Positions 54,288 through 63,589 of a stretch of 64,000 bases of DNA are shown here, in pieces (the first letter of the stretch is position 1; each line of letters opens with the position of its first letter). Source of the DNA: Brevibacterium spongiae (GTDB taxonomy: Bacteria; Actinomycetota; Actinomycetes; Actinomycetales; Brevibacteriaceae). Both the position numbers and the translations under genes were made by a program. The notes under the pieces were generated by a model. It did no database searches, was not told where the DNA came from, and saw only the letters and a program-made list of their open reading frames with translations. Location: the NCBI RefSeq assembly GCF_026168515.1, contig NZ_CP093443.1, positions 1,178,001 through 1,242,000 of the forward strand. The letters are read 5' to 3'.

Positions 54288-56147
54288 ATGACGACTCATC
54301 GCCTCCGACGCCGGTTCTCCGCCCTGTCCGCCGGTGTTCTGCTCACCGGGCTGGTGGCCGCTCCGCTTCCCGCCGATGCTCAAGGCCTGGGCTCCGGTAC
54401 GCCGAGTCCCGGACCGACGGAGTCGCAGCCGCGCACCAGCGATGAGACGGGTCCGCAGCAGCGGACGGAGACCGGTACTGAGGCGATCACCGATGCCGTG
54501 CTGCAGGTCGGAGCCGATTCGACCGCACGCAATGTCTCCTGGATGAGTGAGAGTTCGGGCGGGGGAGAGGTCCGGTGGGCGCCGGCGAGCGAACTCGCAG
54601 GCAACGAGCTGCCCGACGATGCGCAGACAGCCGAGACCACAGATTCCGGGATCGGAGCCGATCTCTCCCGCCACTTCAACCATGCGACGATGACCGACCT
54701 GGAACCCGGCACCGAATACGCCTATCAAGTCGGCAGCGAGGAGGACGGCTTCACCGAGGTGGCACGGTTCACGACGGGAGACGACGGCGGTGACGACGAA
54801 TTCCTCGTCTTCGGTGACCCGCAGATCGGTGCGGGAGGTGGAACCCCCGACGACGCATCGGCGTGGGACCGCACGCTCACCTCGGCGGTGGCCACAGCGA
54901 AGAATCCGGACTTCTTCTACTCGCTCGGAGATCAGGTCAACAGTGCCATCAGTCAGGACGAGTACGGGCAGTACCTGGCCCCGGACCCGACCCGCACACT
55001 GCCGCAGGCGACGACGATCGGCAATCACGACGTATCGTCCAAGGCATACGAACAGCACTTCAACCGGCCCAATGTCAGCGCCGACCATGGCGGCGGTGGG
55101 CCCCTCACTTCGGGTGGGGACTATTGGTTCACCGAATCCGACGTTCTGTTCATCAACATCAACTCGAACAGCTCGGATATGGACGCCCACGCAGAGTTCA
55201 TCGACGACGTCGTCGCCGAACACGGTGACCAGGCGCGCTGGACGGTGCTGGGCTTCCACCACTCGATCTACTCGACGGCCACCCACTGGGACGACGCCGA
55301 TGTGAAACGGCTGCGGAAGGCGATTCCGCCGGTCGCGGCCCGCAACGACATCGATCTCGTGGTCTCCGGGCACGACCACATCTACAACCGCACGTTCCTC
55401 ATGGACGGTGAAGGCAAGCCGATTCCCGGAGCAGATGCGGGACGTGAACAGGAGAAGGCGGAGGGGCAGACGCTCTATCTCACTCTCACCTCGTCGACGG
55501 GATCGAAGTTCTACAGCCACGTCCCCGGGCTCGAGTGGGAAGGCAAGAGCGTCTACAACGACGTTCCCGCCTTCACCCGCGTCCGAGTCAGTGACGACGC
55601 GCTGCAGGCCACGACCTACGAAGTGCCGGCAGGCGGCGGGGGACAGTCGGAGGGCCAAGCGGAGAGCCAGGCTGCCTCGGAACAGGTCGACGATGTGGAA
55701 CTCACCCGCGCAGGATCAGGCGAACCGGGGCCCGGTGAGGACGCGGAAGCCGATACCAGCGCGGACGGGTCGGACGGCGGAGTTGGCGGCTCGGATGCCG
55801 AGGCCGACGGTACGGATGCTGACGCTGGGGCAGGTGGTGACGCTGACGGGGCAGGCGCAGATGCCGGCGGCGCGGACGGCGCAGACGCAGGCACAGGTGC
55901 CGATGGCGCAGATGCCAGCGGAGCACAAGGAACCGGGAGTCAGGCCGACGCCGGAGCCGAAGGAGACTCCGCCTCGGCCGATGCGGGCACCGGAGCTCAA
56001 GCCGACGCCGGAGCCGAGGCGGGAGGCGACCTGCCCCGCACCGGCGGCGACCTCGGTCTGCCTGTGGCCGTCGGTGCGGTGGCGGTCATCCTCGGCGCCG
56101 TGTTGGTCGCAGCGGCACGACGACGCCGAGGTGCGGGACGAGCCTGA
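54288..56147 (+). CDS. secreted metallophosphoesterase with LPRTG wall anchor
   Basis: A 619-residue exported phosphatase. The Sec signal peptide (about 1-32) ends near ADAQ. A fibronectin-like purple-acid-phosphatase N-domain (about 60-165) leads to the catalytic metallophosphoesterase domain with FGDPQIG, SLGDQVN, GNHD (from 245), GFHHS and SGHDHIYNR (about 360). An Ala/Gly/Asp-rich spacer (about 450-575) ends in LPRTG (582-586), a hydrophobic helix and Arg-rich tail. ATG 54288 is chosen over GTG 54270 because it begins the signal peptide; TAGAAA lies 7 nt before it. The TPP riboswitch operon diverges from it. Confidence 0.9.
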   Translation: MTTHRLRRRFSALSAGVLLTGLVAAPLPADAQGLGSGTPSPGPTESQPRTSDETGPQQRTETGTEAITDAVLQVGADSTARNVSWMSESSGGGEVRWAPASELAGNELPDDAQTAETTDSGIGADLSRHFNHATMTDLEPGTEYAYQVGSEEDGFTEVARFTTGDDGGDDEFLVFGDPQIGAGGGTPDDASAWDRTLTSAVATAKNPDFFYSLGDQVNSAISQDEYGQYLAPDPTRTLPQATTIGNHDVSSKAYEQHFNRPNVSADHGGGGPLTSGGDYWFTESDVLFININSNSSDMDAHAEFIDDVVAEHGDQARWTVLGFHHSIYSTATHWDDADVKRLRKAIPPVAARNDIDLVVSGHDHIYNRTFLMDGEGKPIPGADAGREQEKAEGQTLYLTLTSSTGSKFYSHVPGLEWEGKSVYNDVPAFTRVRVSDDALQATTYEVPAGGGGQSEGQAESQAASEQVDDVELTRAGSGEPGPGEDAEADTSADGSDGGVGGSDAEADGTDADAGAGGDADGAGADAGGADGADAGTGADGADASGAQGTGSQADAGAEGDSASADAGTGAQADAGAEAGGDLPRTGGDLGLPVAVGAVAVILGAVLVAAARRRRGAGRA

Positions 56148-56171
56148 CCGTCCCGAATCGGGCGAATTCCG

Positions 56172-57131
56172 TCAGCTCGGGACGATCATCACCGGGCCTT
56201 CGGCATGGTTGAGTACGCCGCGTGAGACGGAGCCGAGCAGTGCGCTCCTGATGCGCCCGCGCCCGCGCGTGCCCATCACCGTCAGCTGTGCCCGGGCGCT
56301 GATCTCGACCAGCGTATGTGTGGGTTCGCCGACCGGCACCGAGGATGAGACCTCGAGGTCCGGGAACTGCGCCGACAGCTGCGCGACCTCACCCTCCAGA
56401 CCGGTGGCGATCTGCTTCTGCCGCCGCCCTGTGACCTCGGAGCTCAGTTCGAGCTCGGGATACCAGTAGAGCCATTCCTCCCCCGCCGGCAGCACCGCCA
56501 CGACTTCGAGAGGGGCCTCACGCACGGCGGCCTCGGCAGCCGCCGTGACCATGGCGACCCGACCGGTATCCGAACCGTCGACGGCCACGACGACCGGTCC
56601 GTCGGCGTCGGCCTTCGTCGCATGATGCGGGACGACGATGGTCGGACAGTGGGCGTGGGCCGGCACGGCGGTGGACACCGAACCGAGGACGCGGCCCATG
56701 AAGCCGCCGCGCCCGCGCGCACCGAGGACGATCACCTCGGCGTCGGCACTCAGCGTGATGAGCGAGCCCGCGGCATCGCCCGGCGCTGTGCGGAAGCTCT
56801 TCTCACCGGGGTGATCGCGGAGGAGTTCGACCGCCTCGGCGAGGGTCTTCTCCGCTTCCTTCTCCGCTTTCGTGTCCTCGGGCTCATTGGGAATCGAGGC
56901 CATATTCGGATAGATCATCGTCGGCAGCGGATACGCGGTCACGACGGTCAGCGTGGTCTTCCGCCGCGCTGCTTCCAGCGCGCCGAAGCGCACGGCGAGA
57001 GCTGCGAGTTCGGAACCGTCGAAGCCGACGAGCACGCCGAGTTCCCGGTTGAGGCCGGACTCGGACGGCTGCGCACCGGCCGCACGTGATTCGGGGGTAT
57101 CGGACTCGGGCATAGGGGACTGGGCAGACAT
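56172..57131 (-). CDS. universal stress protein, tandem UspA domains
   Basis: A 319-residue protein with two Usp domains (about 30-170 and 178-319). The ATP-binding loops are GARGRGGFMGRVLGSVS in domain 1 and GTRGRGRIRSALLGSVS in domain 2, so both should bind ATP. An extra Pro/Ser-rich N-terminus (1-28) is unusual. GAGAGG lies just before ATG 57131. Two good -10 hexamers lie about 80-100 bp upstream. It converges with the anchored phosphoesterase gene. Confidence 0.92.
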   Translation of the reverse strand: MSAQSPMPESDTPESRAAGAQPSESGLNRELGVLVGFDGSELAALAVRFGALEAARRKTTLTVVTAYPLPTMIYPNMASIPNEPEDTKAEKEAEKTLAEAVELLRDHPGEKSFRTAPGDAAGSLITLSADAEVIVLGARGRGGFMGRVLGSVSTAVPAHAHCPTIVVPHHATKADADGPVVVAVDGSDTGRVAMVTAAAEAAVREAPLEVVAVLPAGEEWLYWYPELELSSEVTGRRQKQIATGLEGEVAQLSAQFPDLEVSSSVPVGEPTHTLVEISARAQLTVMGTRGRGRIRSALLGSVSRGVLNHAEGPVMIVPS

Positions 57132-57210
57132 CTCAAACCTCTCCCTCGGGGCCTGGCCAACCCAGACGCTGACGACGGCCCCGACCAGCGGTATCGTCCG
57201 CGTCACCACC

Positions 57211-57230
57211 AGTCTACCAAGGCAATTCTA
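57211..57230 (-). promoter_or_regulatory. tandem -10 elements upstream of the uspA gene
   Basis: On the minus strand TAGAAT (57230-57225) and TAGACT (57216-57211) lie 14 bp apart. Either could start the stress protein transcript. Confidence 0.45.
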
Positions 57231-57268
57231 CGGAGTGTAGAAAAAGTGCGTCGGTGAGAGCTGCGGTC

Positions 57269-57808
57269 TCAGATCGGGAAGCCCAGGTGCGTGAGTGCGG
57301 CCTTGAGGATGAAGTCCTGACCATGGCAGAGCTCGCTGGTGATATCGGGGCGCAGGGTCTCCTCCGGGGTCAGCCAGTCGAGGCTGAGGGCATCGGCGCG
57401 CGGGGTGCATTCGCCGCGGACCTCGAGGATGAAGCACATCGAGATCGCGTGCTGCCGGGGATCGTGCAGCAGGGCGGAGCCTTCGGTGGGGAAGTACTCG
57501 GCGATGTGGAACGGGGAGATCGCCGGTGGGATGACCGGCAGCGCCATCGGTCCGAGATCGTTCTCGGCGTGACGCATGAGTGCTGAGCGGATCGATTCGT
57601 GGAAGCGGATGCGCCCGCCCACGACCTCACGACCCAGGGTGCCGTCCTCGAGGCTGCGCAGCAGCAGTCCGATGCGCTCGACGTTGCCCGATTCGCCGAC
57701 CCGCACGGGAATCGCATTGACATAGGGGATCGGCATGCGTCTGCGCAGACGGGCGAACTCGTCGTCGTCGAACCAGTTCTCGTCATAATCCAGGGCGGTG
57801 CGAGTCAT
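57269..57808 (-). CDS. NUDIX-like protein (DUF4916 type)
   Basis: A 179-residue protein with a NUDIX-like fold. The box region GGRIRFHESIRSALMRHAENDLG keeps the spacing of a Nudix box but lacks the canonical REUxEE residues (only the late E is present), so hydrolase activity is doubtful. The N-terminal DENWFDDDEFARLRRRMPIPYVNAIPV matches a family found in actinobacteria. ATG 57808 is chosen because upstream codons show no family likeness. Its role is unknown. Confidence 0.75.
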   Translation of the reverse strand: MTRTALDYDENWFDDDEFARLRRRMPIPYVNAIPVRVGESGNVERIGLLLRSLEDGTLGREVVGGRIRFHESIRSALMRHAENDLGPMALPVIPPAISPFHIAEYFPTEGSALLHDPRQHAISMCFILEVRGECTPRADALSLDWLTPEETLRPDITSELCHGQDFILKAALTHLGFPI

Positions 57809-57911
57809 GGAGCAATCGTCCCATATCGCGAGCATCGGCAGAAGAGGCTCACCTCCCGTGTGAGTAACCCGCACATGCCGTGTGGTGAACCAGCACACAC
57901 ATCGGGTAAAG

Positions 57912-57929
57912 TATCTTGATATCGAGATA
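57912..57929. promoter_or_regulatory. 18-bp palindrome in the prp operon promoter region
   Basis: TATCTTGATATCGAGATA is a palindrome with one mismatched pair. It overlaps TAAAGT (57907-57912) and TAAATT (57928-57933), both possible -10 elements. CGACCGGTCG follows at 57936-57945. It is a likely operator for a repressor or activator of prpDBC. Confidence 0.5.
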
Positions 57930-58024
57930 AATTTTCGACCGGTCGCGACGCGCTGAGGTGACGTGACCTACAGTTGTGTCAGCACTCGCTGACCGATCCG
58001 GTCGAGGACTATGAAGGGGTATCC

Positions 58025-59521
58025 ATGATCAATCATGAAGTCCGCACTCATAAGAGCTCAGAGAACCTGGCTCGCGAAGATCAGCTCGCCTGGAAGATCG
58101 CCGAGGTCGCATCCGACCCCACGCCGGTCGACGCAGACGTCACCGAGATGGTCATCAACCGCGTCATCGACAACGCCGCCGTCGCGGCCGCCTCGGTGAG
58201 CCGTTCCGCACCGACACACGCCCGCGAACAGGCGCAGACCCACCCATTCAACCCGGGGGCCAACATCTTCGGCCTGCCGGTGACCGACCGCTTCTCCCCG
58301 GAATGGGCCGCTTGGGCCAACGGCGTGGCAGTCCGCGAACTCGACTTCCACGACACCTTCCTCGCCGCCGAATACTCACACCCCGGAGACAACATCCCGG
58401 CCGTTCTCGCCGTCGCCCAGCACAAGGGCATCGGAGGCAAGGACCTCATCAACGGCATCGCCACCGGCTACGAGATCCAGGTCGACCTCGTCAAGGGAAT
58501 GTGCCTGCACGAGCACAAGATCGACCACGTCGCCCACCTCGGCCCCTCAGCAGCGGCCGGCATCGGCGCCCTGCTCCACCTGCCCACGGAGATCACCTTC
58601 CAAGCGGTCCAGCAGGCCCTGCACGTGACGACCGCGACCCGCCAATCGCGCAAGGGCGAGATCTCGTCCTGGAAGGCGCACGCTCCCGCGTTCGCCGGCA
58701 AGATGGCCGTCGAGTCCGTCGACCGCGCCATGCGCGGCGAGGGTGCCCCGAACCCGATCTACGAAGGTGAAGACGGCTTCATCGCCTGGATCCTCTCCGG
58801 CCCCGAAGCCCGCTACACCATCCCGCTGCCGGGCAAGGGCGAATCCAAGCGCGCGATCCTCGACACCTACACCAAGGAGCACTCGGCCGAATACCAGGCG
58901 CAGGCTCTCATCGACCTCGCCCGCAAGCTCGGCGGACAGATCGAGGACCTGACGAAGATCAAGCGCGTCGTCATCCACACCTCGCACCACACCCACTACG
59001 TCATCGGCACCGGTGCCAACGATCCGCAGAAGATGGATCCGAAGGCCAGCCGTGAGACGCTCGACCACTCGATCATGTACATCTTCGCCGTGGCCATGCA
59101 GGACCAGGGCTGGCACCACGAGCACTCCTACGCTCCCGAACGTGCCGGTCGACCCGACACCGTCGAGCTGTGGCACAAGATCGAAACCACTGAGGATCCG
59201 GAGTGGACCCGTCGCTACCACTCGACCGACCCGAACGAGAAGGCCTTCGGCGGACGCGTGGAGATCGAATTCGAGGACGGATCGACGCTCGTCGACGAAA
59301 TCGCCGTCGCCGATGCCCACCCGTTCGGTGCACGTCCCTTCGCTCGGGCGAACTACATCGATAAGTTCAAGACCCTGGCCGAGGGCATCCTCTCCGACTC
59401 GGAGCAGAGCCGTTTCCTCGACCTCGCCGAGAACCTCGAGAACCTCGACGCCAAGGGCGTGGGCGAGCTCAGCTTCGCCGTGGACGGACTCGAGCACAGC
59501 GGATCGAAGGGCATCTTCTGA
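58025..59521 (+). CDS. prpD: 2-methylcitrate dehydratase
   Basis: A 498-residue enzyme of the MmgE/PrpD family that converts 2-methylcitrate to 2-methyl-cis-aconitate. Family markers are the [26 protein letters not shown] region and the [16 protein letters not shown] segment; the [18 protein letters not shown] region lies in the C-terminal domain. AAGGGG precedes ATG 58025. It is the first gene of a tightly overlapping operon and degrades propionyl-CoA via the 2-methylcitrate cycle. No acnD-prpF pair is present, consistent with the PrpD type. Confidence 0.95.
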   Translation: MINHEVRTHKSSENLAREDQLAWKIAEVASDPTPVDADVTEMVINRVIDNAAVAAASVSRSAPTHAREQAQTHPFNPGANIFGLPVTDRFSPEWAAWANGVAVRELDFHDTFLAAEYSHPGDNIPAVLAVAQHKGIGGKDLINGIATGYEIQVDLVKGMCLHEHKIDHVAHLGPSAAAGIGALLHLPTEITFQAVQQALHVTTATRQSRKGEISSWKAHAPAFAGKMAVESVDRAMRGEGAPNPIYEGEDGFIAWILSGPEARYTIPLPGKGESKRAILDTYTKEHSAEYQAQALIDLARKLGGQIEDLTKIKRVVIHTSHHTHYVIGTGANDPQKMDPKASRETLDHSIMYIFAVAMQDQGWHHEHSYAPERAGRPDTVELWHKIETTEDPEWTRRYHSTDPNEKAFGGRVEIEFEDGSTLVDEIAVADAHPFGARPFARANYIDKFKTLAEGILSDSEQSRFLDLAENLENLDAKGVGELSFAVDGLEHSGSKGIF

Positions 59522-60426
59522 TGCTCGGCGCACAGGCAACTCCCGCCGAGCGCCGCGCGAAGTTCCGTGAGCTGCTGGCCGGCGATGGAATCGTCCAGTT
59601 CCCCGGCGCCATCAACCCGATCAACGCTCAGATCATCGAGCAGACCGGATTCGAAGGCGTCTACATCTCCGGCGGCGCGTTCTCCGCGGCCATGGGTCTG
59701 CCCGATATCGGGCTGACCACGCTCACCGAGGTGGCCGACCATGGACGCAATATCGCGCGGGTGACGAACCTGCCGACGTTCATCGATGCCGACACCGGAT
59801 GGGGCGAGGCCATGAACGTGGCCCGCACCGTCCAGGAATTCGAGGACGCAGGGATCTCGGGCATGCACCTGGAGGACCAGGTCAACCCGAAGCGCTGCGG
59901 CCACCTCGACGGCAAGGAGGTCGTGACCGCGGTCGAGATGTCCAAGCGCATCAAGGCCGCTGTCAAGGGCCGCCGCGATGAGAACTTCGTCATCTGCGCC
60001 CGCACGGACTCCCGCGCCGGTGAGGGCCTCGACGCCGCCATCGACCGGGCCAAGGCCTACGCCGATGCCGGTGCGGACATGATCTTCCCCGAAGCGATGC
60101 GAGACTTGGGCGAATTCGAGAAATTCGCCTCGGCCGTCGATGTGCCGATCCTGGCGAACATGACGGAATTCGGAAAGAGCGAGCTGTTCACCACCGAACA
60201 GCTGGGCAATGTGGGAGTCAAACTCGTGATCTACCCGGTCACGACTCTGCGCATCGCCATGGGTGCGATCAAATCGGGCCTGCAGACCATTCGGGACAAG
60301 GGCACTCAGGTGGACCTGCTCGAGGGCATGCAGACCCGTGCGGACCTGTATGACACGATCGACTACGCGGCGTACAACGAGTTCGACGCGGCAGTCTTCA
60401 ACTTCTCACAGGAGGGTCACCAGTGA
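59521..60426 (+). CDS. prpB: 2-methylisocitrate lyase
   Basis: A 301-residue TIM-barrel enzyme of the isocitrate lyase superfamily that splits 2-methylisocitrate into pyruvate and succinate. The catalytic loop is NPKRCGHL with the nucleophilic Cys (about residue 124), and Mg ligands are in DADTGWG and HLEDQ. The ATG overlaps the prpD stop, and its own stop overlaps the GTG of prpC. Confidence 0.96.
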   Translation: MLGAQATPAERRAKFRELLAGDGIVQFPGAINPINAQIIEQTGFEGVYISGGAFSAAMGLPDIGLTTLTEVADHGRNIARVTNLPTFIDADTGWGEAMNVARTVQEFEDAGISGMHLEDQVNPKRCGHLDGKEVVTAVEMSKRIKAAVKGRRDENFVICARTDSRAGEGLDAAIDRAKAYADAGADMIFPEAMRDLGEFEKFASAVDVPILANMTEFGKSELFTTEQLGNVGVKLVIYPVTTLRIAMGAIKSGLQTIRDKGTQVDLLEGMQTRADLYDTIDYAAYNEFDAAVFNFSQEGHQ

Positions 60427-61544
60427 CCGAAGAAATCAAGAAGGGCCTCGCCGGTGTCGTGGTCGACACCACCGCAGTGTCCAAAGTGGTCCAGGAGACC
60501 AACTCCCTGACCTATCGCGGCTACCCCGTGCAGGAACTCGCCGCCAAGCGCAGCTTCGAAGACGTCGCCTACCTCATCTGGAACGGCGAACTGCCCACCG
60601 AGGTGCAGCTGAAGGAATTCCAGGAGCGCGAACGCTCCCAGCGTGCCATCGACGACAAGCTCGTCCAGCTCATCCTCGACCTGCCCACGGACTGCCACCC
60701 GATGCACGTCGTGCAGACGGCCGTGGCCTACCTCGGTGCTGTGGATCCCGATGCGGACAAGGAAGGCGAAGCAGAGAACCTGGCCAAGGCCGAGCGTCTC
60801 TACGCCCAGCTGCCGACGATCGTGGCCATCGACCACCGCCGCCGCCACGGCCTCGATCCCGTCGCCCCGACGAAGGATCTCGGCTACGCCGCGAACTTCT
60901 TCAAGATGGTCTTCGATGAGGTTCCCGCCGAGGAGGTCGTGCGCTGCTTCGATGTGTCGATGATCCTCTACGCCGAGCACTCGTTCAACGCCTCGACCTT
61001 CACCGGTCGTGTCATCACCTCGACGACGTCTGATCTGTACTCGGCCGTCGCCGGTGCCGTCGGTGCCCTCAAGGGACCGCTGCACGGCGGTGCGAACGAA
61101 GCCGTCATGGCGATGCTCGAAGAGGTCGGCACCGCCGACAAGGCCTCGGCCTGGATCGATGACGCCCTGGCCAAGAAGGCGAAGATCATGGGCTTCGGCC
61201 ACCGTGTGTACAAGAACGGCGATTCGCGCGTTCCGACCATGCGCAAGGCCTTCGAGGACATGGTGGAGGCCAAGGGCGCGAACGATCTGCTCGACCTGTA
61301 CAACGCCTTCGAAGAGGACTTCGTCGGGCGCAAGGGCATCTACCCGAACCTCGACTACCCCTCGGGTCCGGCCTACCACCTGATGGGCTTCGACACCGAA
61401 CAGTTCACCCCGATCTTCGTGATAGCCCGCATCACCGGGTGGACCGCTCACATCTTCGAACAGCAGGCGAACAACGCCCTCATCCGTCCTCTGAGCGCCT
61501 ACGACGGTGAGGACCAGCGCGAGGTTCCCGACAACCGGGGCTGA
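60423..61544 (+). CDS. prpC: 2-methylcitrate synthase
   Basis: A 373-residue citrate-synthase-family enzyme that condenses propionyl-CoA with oxaloacetate. Catalytic residues are in GPLHGGANE (first His), GFGHRVYK (second His) and YPNLDYPSG (Asp). The size fits type II-like methylcitrate synthase. The start is GTG overlapping the prpB stop. An enoyl-CoA hydratase gene follows after 27 bp. Confidence 0.95.
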   Translation: MTEEIKKGLAGVVVDTTAVSKVVQETNSLTYRGYPVQELAAKRSFEDVAYLIWNGELPTEVQLKEFQERERSQRAIDDKLVQLILDLPTDCHPMHVVQTAVAYLGAVDPDADKEGEAENLAKAERLYAQLPTIVAIDHRRRHGLDPVAPTKDLGYAANFFKMVFDEVPAEEVVRCFDVSMILYAEHSFNASTFTGRVITSTTSDLYSAVAGAVGALKGPLHGGANEAVMAMLEEVGTADKASAWIDDALAKKAKIMGFGHRVYKNGDSRVPTMRKAFEDMVEAKGANDLLDLYNAFEEDFVGRKGIYPNLDYPSGPAYHLMGFDTEQFTPIFVIARITGWTAHIFEQQANNALIRPLSAYDGEDQREVPDNRG

Positions 61545-61571
61545 AGCGCAGCGAAAGGCAGATTAGGAATC

Positions 61572-62378
61572 ATGGGACCTGACGGTACGTACCGTCCGGT
61601 CGATCTCGAGGGTTTCGACTTCACCGTCACCGGTGGGGTCGGAACCCTCGTCATTGATCGGACCGACAAACGCAATGCGATCTCCCGTGCGATGTGGCGG
61701 TCGCTGCCGGAGATCATCGCGAACGTCGACGCCGACGATACGATCGGAGCGCTCATCATCACCGGTGCCGGCGGGCATTTCTCCGCCGGTTCGGACATCG
61801 CCGACCTCAACGTTCCACTGGCCGATTTCTGGGAGCTCAACTCCTCCGCCGAGGCGGCCCTGGCGAATTCGAGGACGCCGACGATCGCTGCCATCGAAGG
61901 AAACTGCGTCGGCGGGGGCACCGAGATCGCCGCCGCCTGCGATATCCGCATCGCCGCCGAAGGCTCGATCTTCGGCGTCACCGCAGCGAAGCTCGGGCTC
62001 GTCTACCCGGCCGGACCCACCCGGCGTCTGGCGCAGATCCTCGGCGATTCCTGGGCGAGGTACCTGCTCATCACCGCGTCGATCGTGAAATTCGAGAAGA
62101 TGGCCGAACTCGGCTTCTTCCATGACGTCTCCGACACCCCGCTCGATGCTGCGCAGTCGCTGGGGGAGCGGATTGTCGGTCTCTCACGTCTGAGCCAGGC
62201 CGGAGCCAAGGCGATCCTCGACGGGCACCTGCCCGCAGACGGCGCGCCGCCTCGGTGGTTGGATGAAGCGTACCGGGAGGAGATCGCCCGCGGTCAGGAG
62301 GCGTTCTTCGCCAAACGGCCACCGGAATTCTCCTTCGCCAAGACGGACTGGCGCTCTGGCGACGTCGAGCCGTCCTGA
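61572..62378 (+). CDS. enoyl-CoA hydratase/isomerase family protein
   Basis: A 268-residue crotonase. Oxyanion-hole residues are in ITGAGGHFSAGSDIADL and EGNCVGGGTEIAAACDIRIAA, where the GGGTE Glu matches the catalytic acid of hydratases. AGGAATC precedes ATG 61572. Its place 27 bp after prpC suggests it acts on a C3-C5 acyl-CoA that yields propionyl-CoA, but a broader beta-oxidation role is possible. Confidence 0.88.
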   Translation: MGPDGTYRPVDLEGFDFTVTGGVGTLVIDRTDKRNAISRAMWRSLPEIIANVDADDTIGALIITGAGGHFSAGSDIADLNVPLADFWELNSSAEAALANSRTPTIAAIEGNCVGGGTEIAAACDIRIAAEGSIFGVTAAKLGLVYPAGPTRRLAQILGDSWARYLLITASIVKFEKMAELGFFHDVSDTPLDAAQSLGERIVGLSRLSQAGAKAILDGHLPADGAPPRWLDEAYREEIARGQEAFFAKRPPEFSFAKTDWRSGDVEPS

Positions 62379-62383
62379 GGGGA

Positions 62384-62389
62384 TAAACT
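62384..62389 (+). promoter_or_regulatory. -10 element of the Ppx/GppA gene (leaderless)
   Basis: TAAACT ends 6 nt before ATG 62396. Confidence 0.5.
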
Positions 62390-62395
62390 GAGCGA

Positions 62396-63373
62396 ATGCG
62401 TCTAGCAGTCCTCGATATCGGCTCCAACAGCGTCCACCTCCTCGTCGTCGACGCTCATGTCGGAGCACCGCCCCTGCCGGCCACCTCCCACAAGGAGGTG
62501 CTGCGCCTCGCGGAGTACCTCGGCGAAGACGGGCGGATCGACGAGGAGGGGCAGGATCGTCTCCACTCCTTCATCACCGACGCCGTCGAGATCGCCGAGG
62601 ACCAGGGGGCCGAGCAGATTCTGGCCTTCGCGACCTCGGCGGTTCGCGATGCCCCGAACGGTGCCGCACTCATCCAATCGATCAATTCCCAGCTCGGCGT
62701 CACGCTCAACGTGATGTCGGGCAGGGACGAAGCCCGGGTGACATTCCTCGCCGCCCGCCGCTGGTTCGGATGGTCGGCCGGAAAGATCCTGCTGCTCGAC
62801 ATCGGCGGCGGCTCCCTGGAGATCGCGGCCGGTCAGGACGAGTACCCGCAGGCGGCAGTGTCGGTTCCGCTCGGTGCCGGCCGCACCTATTCGGAGTTCC
62901 TGCCGGACCCGATCCCCTCGGAAGAGGACCTCCACAGACTGCGCAAGCACGCCCGGGCACAGATCGGGCGCATCGCCGGTGACATCAACAGGGTCGGTGT
63001 GCCCGATCAGGTGGTCGGCTCCTCGAAGACCTTCCGGTCACTTGCCCGCATCGCCGGGGCGGCTCCGAGCGGAGACGGGATCTACGCTCCCCGGAAACTC
63101 TTCCGCCGCGATCTCGCAGGCATCATCGACACCTTGGTCTCACGCACCCCGGAGGAGCGGGCGACGCTGCCCGGCGTCTCCGAAGCCCGCGCCGGTCAGG
63201 TGCTCGCCGGTGCGATCGTCGCCGAGGCGGCCTTCACGATCTTCGACATCGGCGTCATGAACATCTCCCCGTGGGCGCTGCGTGAGGGCATCATCATGCG
63301 CAAGCTCGATCTGCTGGACTCGGCCGAGCAGTCCTCGACGATGCGCGTCGAACCCGTCGCCGCACTCGACTGA
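62396..63373 (+). CDS. Ppx/GppA-family phosphatase
   Basis: A 325-residue ASKHA-fold protein. Nucleotide-binding motifs are LDIGSNSVHLLVVD (about 5-18), TSAVRDAPN and LLLDIGGGSLEIAAG. It is about the length of the short actinobacterial Ppx1-type exopolyphosphatase or pppGpp phosphatase. The two activities cannot be told apart from sequence. The start has a -10 element 6 nt upstream. It is probably transcribed separately from the crotonase gene. Confidence 0.9.
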   Translation: MRLAVLDIGSNSVHLLVVDAHVGAPPLPATSHKEVLRLAEYLGEDGRIDEEGQDRLHSFITDAVEIAEDQGAEQILAFATSAVRDAPNGAALIQSINSQLGVTLNVMSGRDEARVTFLAARRWFGWSAGKILLLDIGGGSLEIAAGQDEYPQAAVSVPLGAGRTYSEFLPDPIPSEEDLHRLRKHARAQIGRIAGDINRVGVPDQVVGSSKTFRSLARIAGAAPSGDGIYAPRKLFRRDLAGIIDTLVSRTPEERATLPGVSEARAGQVLAGAIVAEAAFTIFDIGVMNISPWALREGIIMRKLDLLDSAEQSSTMRVEPVAALD

Positions 63374-63406
63374 GTCTCCGCTGGTCTCGGTCCGGCACGT
63401 TCCGGC

Positions 63407-63438
63407 CTGTCGTGTCCGGCACGTCCCGGACACGACAG
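63407..63438 (+). terminator. terminator hairpin of the Ppx/GppA gene
   Basis: A perfect 13-bp stem (63407-63419 with 63426-63438) and a 6-nt loop lie 34 bp after the stop. No T-run follows. Confidence 0.8.
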
Positions 63439-63589
63439 ACTGCTTCGCGCGCAGTCCGATTGCTGTCGGAATTCAGGTTCGCCTGCTAGTTTTTGATTAG
63501 TCGCCGAGGCGGCACCCACACTGCGTCTCAGCTGGGGTGCCGACATCGGTCGAAAACTGAAACCTCCGACAGAAAGCACGAACCTGCTG

